Of a stretch of DNA of 64,000 nucleotides, positions 47,082 to 56,018 are shown in pieces (position 1 is the first letter of the stretch; each line of letters starts with the position of its first letter). This stretch comes from Thiobacillus sp. (lineage in GTDB: Bacteria > Pseudomonadota > Gammaproteobacteria > Burkholderiales > Thiobacillaceae), in contig NZ_JAUYRI010000017.1 of assembly GCF_030696885.1 (NCBI RefSeq), positions 287,212-351,211 of the forward strand, in the 5' to 3' direction. A program made the position numbers and the translations under genes. The notes under the pieces are model-generated. The model did not search any database, was not told where the DNA came from, and worked only from the letters and a program-made list of their open reading frames with translations.

Positions 47082-47389
47082 TGAGCGAATACATCGCCAT
47101 CGCCGCCGCCGACGAACTCAAGCCGGCGCAGATGAAGCGCGTCGTCGTCGACGGCAGGAAGCTGCTGCTGTGCAATTCGAGCGGCACCCACTACGTCGTC
47201 GACGAAATGTGTAGCCACGAAGACTATTCGCTGTATCTCGGCTGCATCAAGGACGGCAAGATCAAGTGCTCGCTGCACGGCAGCTACTTCGACCTCGTCA
47301 CCGGCCAGCCGACCTGCGACCCCGCCGACGAACCGATCCGGACCTATCCGGTGAAGGTCGAGGATGGGCAGGTGTGGGTGAAGGTCTAG
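47081..47389 (+). CDS. Rieske 2Fe-2S ferredoxin-like protein
   Basis: A 102-residue small Rieske protein. Cluster ligands are visible as CSH (near residue 45) and CSLH (near residue 64), 16 residues apart, the bifurcated C-x-H...C-x-x-H pattern of dioxygenase-type ferredoxins. Translation is coupled to the TrpD-fold gene. No oxygenase gene is nearby. Its TAG lies within a repeat starting TCTAGGGG. Confidence 0.9.
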   Translation: MSEYIAIAAADELKPAQMKRVVVDGRKLLLCNSSGTHYVVDEMCSHEDYSLYLGCIKDGKIKCSLHGSYFDLVTGQPTCDPADEPIRTYPVKVEDGQVWVKV

Positions 47390-47493
47390 GGGCTAGGATT
47401 TAGGGATTAGGGTGCCTTGAGCGGCTGCGCCGCGTTCCATCAATTCATGAAGGCGCGGCCTGTGGCCGCTCATCCCCTAGATCCTAGATCCTA
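47385..47493. repeat. Inverted CTAGG-type repeat between convergent genes
   Basis: Left arm of CTAGGGG/CTAGGATT/TAGGGATTAGGG units (47385-47412) and right arm of the complementary CCCCTAG/ATCCTAG/ATCCTA units (47473-47493). Between them GAGCGGC (47419-47425) pairs with GCCGCTC (47465-47471) and further GC-rich segments pair inside, giving one large imperfect hairpin. The stop codons of both converging genes lie inside the arms. Confidence 0.65.
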
Positions 47494-48027
47494 TTTCCTC
47501 ACCAGGTCTCCCACCGTCTTCACAATCTCCGGATGATCGAACTCGCGCCCGCCGATGGCGCTGGCGACGATGCGTCCCTGTTTGTCGACCAGGAAGGTCG
47601 TTGGCAGGCCGGCCACCCGCCATGCCCGCATGGCGTGGCTGCGGGTGTCGAGCAGGATGGGGAAGGTCAGCGTGGTGTCGAGCTGGCTGGTGAAGGTCTC
47701 GATGGTGTCTACGTCTTCGCCGACGTCGACCGCGAGCACGACGAAGGGCTGGCCCTTGAATCGCTGCGACAGACGTTCCATCGACGGCATTTCGCGGCGG
47801 CATGGCGGACACCAGGTCGCCCAGAAGTTGATCAGCACGACCTTGCCCTTGAGCTTTGCGAGGTCGTGGGACTTGCCCTCGATGTCCTTCAGCTTCAAGG
47901 CGGGTGCGGGCTTTGGCGCCTGCATCGTCAGCTTGTGCGCGAGCGGCGGCAGATCGGCCGCATGGGCAGTGCCCAGGGAACAACAGGCCGCGAGCATCAG
48001 GGCCAGGAGGGGTTTACGCATTGTCAT
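47491..48027 (-). CDS. TlpA-family periplasmic thiol-disulfide reductase
   Basis: A 178-residue protein with an N-terminal signal or anchor ([15 protein letters not shown]) and a thioredoxin fold: [17 protein letters not shown] with a CPPC active site and the cis-Pro segment [17 protein letters not shown]. It probably reduces apocytochrome c or other exported thiols. ATG 48027 is chosen over the GTG two codons upstream; ATG 48021 is also possible. It overlaps the preceding gene. Confidence 0.88.
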   Translation of the reverse strand: MTMRKPLLALMLAACCSLGTAHAADLPPLAHKLTMQAPKPAPALKLKDIEGKSHDLAKLKGKVVLINFWATWCPPCRREMPSMERLSQRFKGQPFVVLAVDVGEDVDTIETFTSQLDTTLTFPILLDTRSHAMRAWRVAGLPTTFLVDKQGRIVASAIGGREFDHPEIVKTVGDLVRK

Positions 48028-48574
48028 CGGCACATCTCACCTGTTCGAGTTTTCCGGAAAAAGTCCTGCCACCCGCCTGCCAGACGAAATGCAGGTCGAA
48101 GGTTTCGCCGCGCGGCACGCTGTAGCTCGTCATGCCCTGGTTCCAGTCGCCCGGCGCGTAGGTCTGCGCCGTCGGCAGCTGCGCCCATTCGAAGGCGATG
48201 CGCGCGGATTCGGGCACGCCCATGCGCTTCCACTGGTAGGCCCACGCCGCCTTGCCGCGCAGCGTGCGCGGCGGCTCGCCAACCGTCACGTAGCGCCAGT
48301 TGGCCAGGCGATGCAGCAACGTGACGTCGCCGACGTTGCGTACCACGGTCATGAAGACGCATTCGCGCGCGAAGCGTTCCGTCGCTTCGGGCGAAAAGCC
48401 GCGCGCCAGATAGAAGCCGCGGATCTGGTCCGGGCTGATCTGGGTCAGCCGCACCTCGATGCCCTGGGTTTGGGTCTCCCAGGTGGCGAGGCCGGTTTCC
48501 GCGTCGATGCTGGGAGCGCTGGACAGGGCGGCCAGCGGCCATGCCGCCAGCAGGGTCAGGGTGATCCGTCGCAT
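48014..48574 (-). CDS. Secreted hypothetical protein
   Basis: A 186-residue protein with a signal peptide ([20 protein letters not shown]) and no recognised domain. It contains [15 protein letters not shown] and a Trp-rich region ([28 protein letters not shown]) with a C-terminal cysteine, so it may form a disulfide and be a client of the TlpA protein, whose start lies within its 3' end (overlap of 14 bases). Confidence 0.75.
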   Translation of the reverse strand: MRRITLTLLAAWPLAALSSAPSIDAETGLATWETQTQGIEVRLTQISPDQIRGFYLARGFSPEATERFARECVFMTVVRNVGDVTLLHRLANWRYVTVGEPPRTLRGKAAWAYQWKRMGVPESARIAFEWAQLPTAQTYAPGDWNQGMTSYSVPRGETFDLHFVWQAGGRTFSGKLEQVRCADDNA

Positions 48575-48607
48575 AGGCTAAAATTCGTTTTCAATGTTGT
48601 TCCGAGC

Positions 48608-49546
48608 ATGATTATGGCAGACCCCGTTCAGCACAAAGGCGCCGCGAAAACTGCGCGCATCCCGATCAAGATCGTGCCGCAGCCGCGCATGCGCCTGCCG
48701 TCGTGGATTCGCGCCAAATCGCCCAACGTGCCGAACGTCGCGCGGCTGAAAGGCATCCTGCGCGAAGCGAAGCTGCACACTGTGTGCGAGGAAGCCTCGT
48801 GCCCCAACCTCGGCGAATGCTTCGGCCACGGCACCGCCACCTTCATGATCCTGGGCGACCTGTGCACGCGGCGCTGCCCGTTCTGCGACGTCGGCCACGG
48901 CACGCCGTTGCCGCCGGACGTCGACGAGCCGCGCCACCTGGCCGAGACGATCGCACTGATGGCGCTGAAGTACGTGGTGATCACCAGTGTCGACCGCGAC
49001 GACCTGCGCGACGGCGGCGCTGACCATTTCGCGCAGTGCATCGCGGCGGTACGCGAAAAATCGCCCGCGACCCGGATCGAAATCCTCACCCCGGACTTTC
49101 GCGGCCGCCTCGACAAGGCGCTGGATAAACTCGACACCGCGCCGCCCGATGTAATGAACCACAACCTGGAAACCGTGCCGCGCTTGTACAAGGCGGCGCG
49201 TCCCGGCGCCGACTACGCGCATTCGCTGAAGCTGCTGAAGGACTTCAAGGCGCGCCATCCCGACATCCCGACCAAGTCCGGCCTGATGTTGGGCCTGGGC
49301 GAGGAAGACGACGAAATCCTGCAGGTGATGCGCGATTTGCGCGCGCACGACGTCGACATGCTGACGCTCGGCCAGTATCTGCAACCCTCGCAGCACCACC
49401 TGCCGGTGCTGCGCTTCGTCACCCCCGAACGTTTTGCGCAGTTCGAGCAGGAAGCGCTGGCGATGGGGTTCAAGCACGCAGCCTGCGGGCCGATGGTGCG
49501 CTCGAGCTACCACGCCGACCAGCAGGCGGCGGGCGTCGAAGCCTGA
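48608..49546 (+). CDS. lipA: Lipoyl synthase
   Basis: A 312-residue radical SAM enzyme inserting two sulfurs into octanoyl-lipoyl domains. The auxiliary cluster [12 protein letters not shown] and radical SAM motif CTRRCPFC are intact, as are [11 protein letters not shown] and [19 protein letters not shown] 48608 (or 48614) fits the family N-terminus. It is separated from lipB by five genes or elements. Confidence 0.96.
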   Translation: MIMADPVQHKGAAKTARIPIKIVPQPRMRLPSWIRAKSPNVPNVARLKGILREAKLHTVCEEASCPNLGECFGHGTATFMILGDLCTRRCPFCDVGHGTPLPPDVDEPRHLAETIALMALKYVVITSVDRDDLRDGGADHFAQCIAAVREKSPATRIEILTPDFRGRLDKALDKLDTAPPDVMNHNLETVPRLYKAARPGADYAHSLKLLKDFKARHPDIPTKSGLMLGLGEEDDEILQVMRDLRAHDVDMLTLGQYLQPSQHHLPVLRFVTPERFAQFEQEALAMGFKHAACGPMVRSSYHADQQAAGVEA

Positions 49547-49552
49547 CAGTCT

Positions 49553-50455
49553 TCAGGCCGGGCTGAGCAAATCCGGCCGGCGGCGTCCGCTCCACACCAA
49601 CGCGGCCACGCCCAGTAGCATCAATCCCAGCATCGACGGCTCCGGCACGGCGTTCGGTTGCGTCGCCAGCTCCTTGCCGGGCGGCTGTGTCTGCGTGTCG
49701 GCCAGCGGCGGGATCGGTAGGCCGGGCAGCGTATCGGGCCCGGGCAGTGTGTCCTGCGTCGGGCCGTTTCCTGGCGGCTGATTGCCCGGATTCGGCTGGG
49801 AATTTATTTCGGGCGGCGGCAAAAAGTGCGTTTCATCCGGCTTATCCGGTGCGCCTTCCTCGTTGGATGTTTCGTCGGGGTCGTCCTTGCCCGTGGGCGG
49901 GTGAGGCCCGCCGGCGACGGGCGGAACCGACGGGGTCGCGGGAGGCTTGGCCCCCGGCGGCAAGCCGCTAGGCGCTCCGTCGCCAGGCGGGCCACCAAGG
50001 GACGGCGGATTCGCCGGGCTGCCGCTGCCGGGACCGAAGCCGCCGGCCGGCATGGACTTGCCGGGCGATCTGCCGGAGGGCATGCCTGCGGGCGTGCCGG
50101 GCTGGGTCGGACCATTTCCGGCAAGGCCGGCGAACAGAGGATTGGCCGGATCGAAGCTGCCGGCGCCGCTGCCCTGTCCGGGCGTTTCCTCGGCGATGAC
50201 CAGCGCGACGGTTTTTCCATCGCGCCCGATGTTGAGGTGTTGCGGGTTGCCGGTTTTAACCGTAACGGGATACACAGGCGTAACGGTGGTCTCGGGTTCG
50301 GCGCGGCTCAGGTGGAACGCGCCGCCGATCAGGGCAGCCGCGGTGACCGTGCTGATGATGATGCCGGCAGGCGTGAGCAGCGTGGTGAGCAGCAGGCCCA
50401 GCAGGCCGATGCGACGGATGCGGCGTGCGCGTGAAGCGGAGGAGGTGCGTGGCAT
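49553..50455 (-). CDS. PEP-CTERM sorting-domain protein, Pro/Gly-rich
   Basis: A 300-residue protein. N-terminal Arg-rich segment and hydrophobic helix (residues 15-49) act as signal or anchor. Residues 100-265 are disordered and rich in Pro, Gly, Asp and Asn (repeats such as PGNGPTQ, PPGD, LPGP). The C-terminus is a classical PEP-CTERM tripartite signal: VPEPSMLGLMLLGVAALVW then SGRRRP. The exosortase A locus 3.3 kb away should process it at the surface. A sigma-54-like promoter lies just upstream. Convergent with lipA. Confidence 0.85.
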   Translation of the reverse strand: MPRTSSASRARRIRRIGLLGLLLTTLLTPAGIIISTVTAAALIGGAFHLSRAEPETTVTPVYPVTVKTGNPQHLNIGRDGKTVALVIAEETPGQGSGAGSFDPANPLFAGLAGNGPTQPGTPAGMPSGRSPGKSMPAGGFGPGSGSPANPPSLGGPPGDGAPSGLPPGAKPPATPSVPPVAGGPHPPTGKDDPDETSNEEGAPDKPDETHFLPPPEINSQPNPGNQPPGNGPTQDTLPGPDTLPGLPIPPLADTQTQPPGKELATQPNAVPEPSMLGLMLLGVAALVWSGRRRPDLLSPA

Positions 50456-50491
50456 GGCAGCGGTCCGGATGCGGGGAATGCAGGCAATGCC

Positions 50492-50506
50492 GCAATTCCC
50501 GTTCCA
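50492..50506 (-). promoter_or_regulatory. Sigma-54-like promoter of the PEP-CTERM gene
   Basis: On the minus strand TGGAACGGGAATTGC fits TGGCACG-N4-TTGC with one mismatch; GG and GC are 10 bases apart. The -12 GC is 37 bases before the ATG. PEP-CTERM genes in XrtA bacteria are known to be driven by RpoN with the PrsK/PrsR two-component system. Confidence 0.65.
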
Positions 50507-50610
50507 CCCCGCTGTGCAGACGGAGGCCGCGCCCCGCCTTGCATGCCGCCCAATTTGTGGTGTGCGCTGCGTCCAGCGGCCGACGCCTTCGGCGACACTT
50601 CAACGCCGGT

Positions 50611-51396
50611 TTATTTGAGCAGCCGCTTGCGCGTCAGCGCCAGCGCGATGACATAACCCGCACTGCCATAGATCAGCAGGCCGGCGACATGCAGCGCGAT
50701 GTTGTCGGGCACGCTGCCGACCACCAGCGGGCGCGCCAGGTCGATGGCGTGGGTGAGCGGCAGCCAGGCCGACACGGCCTGCACCGGCAGCGGCAGCTGC
50801 GACACCGGGAAGAACACGCCGCACAAGAGCACCATCGGCGTGATCACCAGCGTGAAGTAATAGAGGAAGAAATCGTAGCTGGGCGACACCGCGTTCATCA
50901 CCAGCCCCAGGCCACCAAAGCAGAAGCCGACCAGCGCCACCACCGGGATGATCCACAGCGTCATCCAGAAGTTTCCGTACAGCCCCAGCCCCCAGATCAC
51001 CGCCAAGATCGCCACGCCCGAAAGCAGGCTCTTTGCCACCGCCCAGGTCAGTTCGCCCAGCATCACGTCGTCGAGCGTCATCGGCGCGTTGAGAATGGCA
51101 TCCCAGGTGCGCTGCACGTGCATGCGCGAAAAACTCGAGTACAGCACCTCGAAAGTGGCTGCGTTCATCGTGCTGTAGGCCACAGTGCCGGCGGCGAGGA
51201 AGGTGAGATAGGGCATGCCGCCGACATCGGGCAGGAGGCTGCCGAGGCCGTAGCCCAGGCCCAGCATGTACAGCATCGGGTCGGCCAGGTTGCCGAGGAT
51301 GGACGGAATCGCGAGCTTCTTCCACACCAAGTAGTTGCGCTGCCACACCGGGATGAAACGCCAGGACAGCTGGGGTAAACGCAGATGCCTAATCAC
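50611..51396 (-). CDS. ABC-2 type exporter permease (NodJ-like)
   Basis: A 261-residue membrane protein with six helices of the ABC-2 family: [53 protein letters not shown], and [33 protein letters not shown]. Starts with GTG 51396, with GGGAGG at correct spacing, overlapping the ATPase gene by 8 bases. Similar to NodJ/YadH exporters; the substrate is unknown but may be a cell-surface polymer. Confidence 0.88.
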   Translation of the reverse strand: MIRHLRLPQLSWRFIPVWQRNYLVWKKLAIPSILGNLADPMLYMLGLGYGLGSLLPDVGGMPYLTFLAAGTVAYSTMNAATFEVLYSSFSRMHVQRTWDAILNAPMTLDDVMLGELTWAVAKSLLSGVAILAVIWGLGLYGNFWMTLWIIPVVALVGFCFGGLGLVMNAVSPSYDFFLYYFTLVITPMVLLCGVFFPVSQLPLPVQAVSAWLPLTHAIDLARPLVVGSVPDNIALHVAGLLIYGSAGYVIALALTRKRLLK

Positions 51397-52294
51397 GCAG
51401 ATCCCTCCCGGTGAGCTTGAGGAACACGTCCTCGAGGCTGGAGGGTCGGTGCACGTAGCGCAGCGCGGGGGCCTGCTTCAGCGCGTCGATCACGCGATCG
51501 GCGTCGTCGGTGTAGCAGAACAGCGTCTCGCCGACCGACTCGAAGCGCTGGCAGACCTGGCTGGCGTGCAGGCGCGTCCAGTCCTCCAGCCCCTCGCCGT
51601 AGACTTCGACCACCGCCGGCTCAATGTGCGATTCGATCAGCGCGCGCGGCGCGCCTTCGGTCATCACGCGGCCATGGTCAAGAATGGCCAGCCGGTCGAC
51701 CAGTCGCTCGGCCTCATCCATGAAATGCGTGGTCAGCACGATGGTCTTGCCGGCATTGATCAAGCGCCTGAGGCCCTGCCAGATCAGGTGGCGCGCTTGC
51801 GGGTCGAGACCGGTGGTGGGTTCGTCGAGAAACAGGATGTCGGGATCGTGCACCAGCGCGCGCGCCAGCGTCAGCCGCCGTTTCATGCCGCCCGACAACT
51901 GTGCGATCTGCGCGTCGGCCTTGCTGGCGAGCCCGGCGAATTCCAGCAGCGCGGGCACGCGCGCGGCGACTGCCGCCTTGTCCATGCCGAAATAGCGGCC
52001 GTAGGCGAGCAGGTTCTCGCGCACTGAAAAATCCGGGTCGAGGTTGTCCATCTGCGGCACCACGCCGACTTTCATCCGGGCCTCGCGCGCATGCTGCGGC
52101 ACTGCGATGCCGGCCAGCTCGATCGTGCCGGCGTCGGGCTCGATCAGCCCCAGCAGCAGTCTCAAGGTGGTGGTCTTGCCGGCACCGTTGGGTCCCAGGA
52201 GGCCGAAACATTCGCCGCGCCGCACATGCAGGTCGATGCCGCGCACCACTTCGGTGTCGCCGTATTTCTTGATGAGACCGTGCACCTTCAGCAC
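51389..52294 (-). CDS. ABC exporter ATPase (NodI/daunorubicin type)
   Basis: A 301-residue ATPase from GTG 52294 with GGAGG seven bases upstream; the frame is open further but encodes no conserved residues there. Walker [16 protein letters not shown], signature [15 protein letters not shown], Walker [14 protein letters not shown], and [11 protein letters not shown]. Length and order are those of NodI-like exporters. Overlaps the hydrolase gene by 7 bases. Confidence 0.9.
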   Translation of the reverse strand: MLKVHGLIKKYGDTEVVRGIDLHVRRGECFGLLGPNGAGKTTTLRLLLGLIEPDAGTIELAGIAVPQHAREARMKVGVVPQMDNLDPDFSVRENLLAYGRYFGMDKAAVAARVPALLEFAGLASKADAQIAQLSGGMKRRLTLARALVHDPDILFLDEPTTGLDPQARHLIWQGLRRLINAGKTIVLTTHFMDEAERLVDRLAILDHGRVMTEGAPRALIESHIEPAVVEVYGEGLEDWTRLHASQVCQRFESVGETLFCYTDDADRVIDALKQAPALRYVHRPSSLEDVFLKLTGRDLRD

Positions 52295-52890
52295 GGGCAG
52301 GCCTCCAGGAAGGCTTGCCTGAGCTCTTTCAGCTTGCCGTGGAAAAAGTGCCCGGCATCGGGAATTTCCTTCACCGCCAGTTGCTGCTGCTCGGCCCACA
52401 GGCGGATCGCGGCGGGCGGAATCAGCTCGTCGGCATCGCCGTAGATCACCACCGTGTCCTCGGGCACCGGGTCGAATTCGTACATCGTGACGGCCGGCGC
52501 AACCAGGATCAGGCGCTTGGCATGAAGCTCCTGCCGCAGACGGTGCTGCACGAAGGCACCGAAGGAAAAGCCGGCCAGCGCCCATGGCAGGCCGGGGTAG
52601 CTCGCCTCGACGAAACGGGCAACCGCGAGCAGGTCGTCGGTCTCGCCCACCCCGGCATCGAATGCGCCGTCGCTCATGCCGACGCCGCGAAAATTCGGCC
52701 GCACACTCACCCAGCCGGCCTCGTTGGCGGCCTTGGCCAGTGTAGTTACCACCTTGTTGTCGAGGCTGCCGCCGTGCAGCGGATGCGGGTGGGCAACCAG
52801 CAGCAGGCCGCGGCGTTCGGTCTCGGGGTCGTCGATCACGGTTTCCAGCTTGCCGACGGAAACCGGGATGCGCAGCTTGAAGCGTTTCAT
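52288..52890 (-). CDS. Alpha/beta hydrolase
   Basis: A 200-residue hydrolase: oxyanion segment [15 protein letters not shown], nucleophile elbow GFSFGAFV, and the histidine in [13 protein letters not shown]. The family is usually annotated as a dienelactone-hydrolase-like or CocE-type small hydrolase; the substrate is unknown. Part of an apparent five-gene minus-strand run down to the ABC exporter. Confidence 0.85.
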   Translation of the reverse strand: MKRFKLRIPVSVGKLETVIDDPETERRGLLLVAHPHPLHGGSLDNKVVTTLAKAANEAGWVSVRPNFRGVGMSDGAFDAGVGETDDLLAVARFVEASYPGLPWALAGFSFGAFVQHRLRQELHAKRLILVAPAVTMYEFDPVPEDTVVIYGDADELIPPAAIRLWAEQQQLAVKEIPDAGHFFHGKLKELRQAFLEACPC

Positions 52891-52900
52891 TGTGCCCGCT

Positions 52901-53218
52901 TCACTTCAGTTGAAGGCGTTCGACGATCTGCCCCTTTTTAAGGTGGGATTCGAAAATCTCGTCGATGTCGGACTCGTCCACATAGGTGTACCAGACGCCT
53001 TCGGGGTAGACCACCAGCAGCGGGCCCTCGTCGCAGCGGTCCATGCAGCCGGCGCTGTTGATGCGGCATTTTCCCTCGCCGTTGAGGTGGGCGGTCTTGG
53101 CTTTCTTCTTCAGGTAGTCGCGCATCTGCTGGCCGCCCGAGGCGCCGCAGCACTTGGCGCCATCCTCGCGCTGGTTGGTGCAGAAAAAGACGTGGTGCTT
53201 GTAATAGGGGTCGGTCAT
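52901..53218 (-). CDS. Thioredoxin-like 2Fe-2S ferredoxin
   Basis: A 105-residue protein. Four cluster cysteines can be assigned from CTNQREDGAKCCG and CRINSAGCMDRCDEG, the pattern of the thioredoxin-fold (Shethna-type) ferredoxins. Commonly annotated as (2Fe-2S) ferredoxin domain protein. It overlaps the MazG gene by 4 bases. Confidence 0.9.
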   Translation of the reverse strand: MTDPYYKHHVFFCTNQREDGAKCCGASGGQQMRDYLKKKAKTAHLNGEGKCRINSAGCMDRCDEGPLLVVYPEGVWYTYVDESDIDEIFESHLKKGQIVERLQLK

Positions 53219-53583
53219 TGCGAAAGGTCCGTGTATTTGAGGGCGTTGCCGCGTGCCTTGTCGACAGGGTATTTGCGCGCATTGATCGCCAGCTTGTCGG
53301 CGGCGGCTTCTAGCAGGTCGATGTCCAGCAGGTCGGCCAGCCGGGTCAGGTAGATCAGCACGTCGGCGATTTCCTGGCGCACTGCCTCGTGCTGCTCGGC
53401 GCTCAACTGCTGGCTCTGCTCAGGGGTCAGCCATTGGAAGGGCTCCAGCAATTCTGCCGCCTCCACCGAGAGCGCCATCACCAGATTCTTCGGCGTGTGA
53501 TAGCGTTCCCAGGCGCGCGCTTCGGCGAATGCCCGAATATGCTGGCGCAGGGTGTCGAGACTGTCGATTGCGTGCGGGTTCAT
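53215..53583 (-). CDS. MazG-like nucleotide pyrophosphohydrolase
   Basis: A 122-residue protein of the MazG/dCTPase group: PKNLVMALSVEAAELLEPFQWLT, QEIADVLIYLTRLADLLDIDL with the E-x3-D metal site, and KYPVDKARG. It should hydrolyse non-canonical or excess nucleotides. Two starts are possible, ATG 53583 and 53592 (three codons apart). The gene heads the minus-strand run and is divergent from the exopolysaccharide operon. Confidence 0.88.
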   Translation of the reverse strand: MNPHAIDSLDTLRQHIRAFAEARAWERYHTPKNLVMALSVEAAELLEPFQWLTPEQSQQLSAEQHEAVRQEIADVLIYLTRLADLLDIDLLEAAADKLAINARKYPVDKARGNALKYTDLSQ

Positions 53584-53759
53584 GGGGCGCATGATACCGC
53601 GCCGGGCGGCGGGCTTACGACAGGCATGACGGACGGCCAACGCTTGGGCCCTGGCCGGACCGGTTCCATTCACGCCGGCCCGGGGCTGCATCGCCGCGTA
53701 GCGCCTGGTCCGGGGATTGCTTATAGGCTTGTCTGTTGGCGCCAGTTTCCGATTCGCTC

Positions 53760-53768
53760 TGGCATAAT
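53760..53768 (+). promoter_or_regulatory. Extended -10 promoter candidate of the XrtA EPS operon
   Basis: TG-G-CATAAT, an extended -10 element, 37 bases upstream of ATG 53805, in the only AT-rich part of the 221-base divergent region. No good -35 hexamer is seen. Confidence 0.35.
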
Positions 53769-53804
53769 GCGGACGGATTAACTGCATATTAAGGGAGGGT
53801 GGAC

Positions 53805-54428
53805 ATGTTTACGATCCAGAAACAACTCGCGCGCGTCGGTCTGGTATTGGCCGTGGCTGCAATGGCCGGCTGTTCCGGTACGCCGACGTATCCACCCGCG
53901 CCCGCGCAGACGGGCAGTTATGACTGGAACTATCTGGTCGGCCCGGGCGACTCGGTCCAGGTGTTCGTGTGGCGCAATCCCGAAGTATCGGGCAGTTTCC
54001 CGGTGCGTCCCGACGGCAAGATGACCATGAATCTGGTCGAAGACCTGCAGGCATCCGGCAAGACCCCCTCCCAGCTGGCGCGCGACATCGAGAAAGCGCT
54101 CTCCAAATACATTCAGGAACCCATCGTCACCGTCATCGTCGCCGGCGGTATCGGTCCGTTCGACCAGCAGATCCGGGTCGTGGGCGAAGCGGCCAAGCCG
54201 CAGGCGCTGAACTATCGCGAAAAAATGAGCCTGATCGACCTGATGATTGCGGTCGGCGGCCTCACCGATTTCGCGGCCGGCAACAAGGCCTACATCCTGC
54301 GCACCGTCGACGGCAAGCAGGAACGTCTCGGCGTCCGCCTGGAAGACCTGTTGCGAGGTGGCGACACCTCGGCCAACGTCGACATGCGCCCGGGCGATGT
54401 GCTGGTGGTACCCGAAAGCCTGTTCTAA
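53805..54428 (+). CDS. XrtA/PEP-CTERM system polysaccharide export lipoprotein (Wza-like)
   Basis: A 207-residue outer-membrane lipoprotein: lipobox AAMAGC, Poly_export domain (YLVGPGDSVQVFVWRNPEVSGSFPVRPDGKMTMNL), one SLBB-like domain (IRVVGEAAKPQALNYREKMSLIDLMIAVGG) and a final VRPGDVLVV-type motif. AAGGGAGGG precedes ATG 53805; a GTG two codons earlier is less likely. It should form the export channel for the exosortase-associated polysaccharide. Confidence 0.92.
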   Translation: MFTIQKQLARVGLVLAVAAMAGCSGTPTYPPAPAQTGSYDWNYLVGPGDSVQVFVWRNPEVSGSFPVRPDGKMTMNLVEDLQASGKTPSQLARDIEKALSKYIQEPIVTVIVAGGIGPFDQQIRVVGEAAKPQALNYREKMSLIDLMIAVGGLTDFAAGNKAYILRTVDGKQERLGVRLEDLLRGGDTSANVDMRPGDVLVVPESLF

Positions 54429-54436
54429 CTGTATGT

Positions 54437-54460
54437 GCGCCGCGGAACGCGGCGCTTTTT
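54437..54460 (+). terminator. Intrinsic terminator/attenuator inside the EPS operon
   Basis: GCGCCGC and GCGGCGC form a perfect 7-bp stem with a GGAAC loop, followed by TTTTT (54456-54460). It lies between the export lipoprotein and chain-length genes, 15 bases before the next ATG. Confidence 0.75.
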
Positions 54461-54474
54461 GATGGACCGTCCGC

Positions 54475-56010
54475 ATGGATCAAGTACTTCAACAACTTCT
54501 GGGGTATGCCAAGGCCTCCTGGCGACGCCGCTGGTGGGGCGTGGTCGTGGCCTGGCTGGTCTGCATCGTCGGCTGGACCTGGGTGATGACGATTCCCGAT
54601 CGCTATGAGGCGTCGGCGCGCGTCTATGTGGATACGCAAAGCCTGCTGAAGCCCTTGCTGACGGGCCTGACGGTCGCACCCAACGTCGACCAGCAGATCA
54701 AGCTGATGACGCGACAGCTGGTCAGCCGGCCTACGCTGGAAAAAGTGGCGCGCATGACCGATCTCGACGTCAAGGCCAAAACGCCTGAGCAGACCGAGGC
54801 CATGCTGAACGGTCTGGCCGGCAAGATCTCCATCGCCGACGCCGGCCGCGAAAACCTCTATACCATCAGCTACCAGGACGCCAACCCCGATCTGGCGAAG
54901 AAGGTCGTGCAGTCGCTGCTGACCATTTTTGTCGAGACCAGCCTGGGCAAGACGCGCCAGGACATTTCCAGTTCGGCGCGCTTCATCGAGGAGCAGCTGC
55001 AGCAGTACCAGCAAAAACTGGTGGATGGCGAAAATGCGCTGACCGAATTCAAGCGCAAGCACATTGGCATGATGCCGGGGCAGGGCGGCGACTATTACGC
55101 CAAGCTGGCCGAGACGACAGCACAGCTACGCCAGGCCCAGCTCGACCAGCAGGAAGCGGTCAACCGCCGCAACCAGCTCAAGCGCCAGCTGGCCGACGAG
55201 GAGCCCGAGCTCAATGCCGCTGCGGCAGCGGTATCGACCCACAGCGAAATCGACGGCCGCATCCAGGCGCTGGAAAAGCAGATGGACCAGCTGCGCCTGC
55301 AATACACCGACAGGCACCCCGATATCCAGTCGACCAAACGCCTGATCGAAAAGCTGGAGGCGCAGAAGAAGGTCGATCTCGCCGAGAGCAAGGCCGATCC
55401 GGCCGGCTCTAAAATCCAGAATCCGGTCTATCAGCAGCTCACCATCGCCATTGCCGAGGCGGATGCCACCGTGTCCTCGCTGGGCGCGCGGGTGGCCGAG
55501 TATCAGCGCCGTTTTGGCGAACTGCGCGCTGCGTCCAACATGATTCCCCAGGTGGAGCAGGAATACACCCAGCTGATGCGCGACTACGAGGTCTATCGTC
55601 AGAACTACGACGCCCTGCTGAAACGGCGCGAGTCGGTCACCATGTCCGGCGAGGTGGAAAGCAAGACCGACACCGTCGACTTCCGCGTGATCGATCCGCC
55701 CTTCGTGCCGAGCGAGCCGGCGTTCCCCAACCGTCCGCTGCTGCTGTCGCTGGTGGCATTGGGGGGGCTGGCCGCCGGCATCGCTGTCGCCTTCCTGCTG
55801 AGCCAGCTGCGGCGTACCGTCACCGATCGCCGCGTGCTGCGCGAACTGACCGGCCTGCCGCTGCTGGGCGCCGTGTCGCGGGTTGAGACTGACGAAACCC
55901 GTCGGCGCAAGCGCAAGGGGCTGTTGACCTATCTGGCCACGCTGGGCAGCCTGATTGCCGCCTACGGCGCGGTGATGATCCTGCAAATGGTCGTTTCGCG
56001 CGCAGGCTAG
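54475..56010 (+). CDS. XrtA system chain-length determinant protein
   Basis: A 511-residue Wzz/GNVR-type protein with two membrane helices (about residues 22-42 and 420-445), a long periplasmic coiled coil (residues 160-390) and the GNVR-like segment DYEVYRQNYDALLKRRES. No kinase domain is fused; the cytoplasmic kinase is the next gene. It sets polymer length with the outer-membrane exporter. Confidence 0.92.
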   Translation: MDQVLQQLLGYAKASWRRRWWGVVVAWLVCIVGWTWVMTIPDRYEASARVYVDTQSLLKPLLTGLTVAPNVDQQIKLMTRQLVSRPTLEKVARMTDLDVKAKTPEQTEAMLNGLAGKISIADAGRENLYTISYQDANPDLAKKVVQSLLTIFVETSLGKTRQDISSSARFIEEQLQQYQQKLVDGENALTEFKRKHIGMMPGQGGDYYAKLAETTAQLRQAQLDQQEAVNRRNQLKRQLADEEPELNAAAAAVSTHSEIDGRIQALEKQMDQLRLQYTDRHPDIQSTKRLIEKLEAQKKVDLAESKADPAGSKIQNPVYQQLTIAIAEADATVSSLGARVAEYQRRFGELRAASNMIPQVEQEYTQLMRDYEVYRQNYDALLKRRESVTMSGEVESKTDTVDFRVIDPPFVPSEPAFPNRPLLLSLVALGGLAAGIAVAFLLSQLRRTVTDRRVLRELTGLPLLGAVSRVETDETRRRKRKGLLTYLATLGSLIAAYGAVMILQMVVSRAG

Positions 56011-56018
56011 GAGGAAGC

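Noticed and set aside
47555-48607. A long N-terminal extension of lipA
   Set aside because: The frame is open upstream, but it lies antisense to the TlpA and secreted-protein genes and is not conserved in lipoyl synthases.
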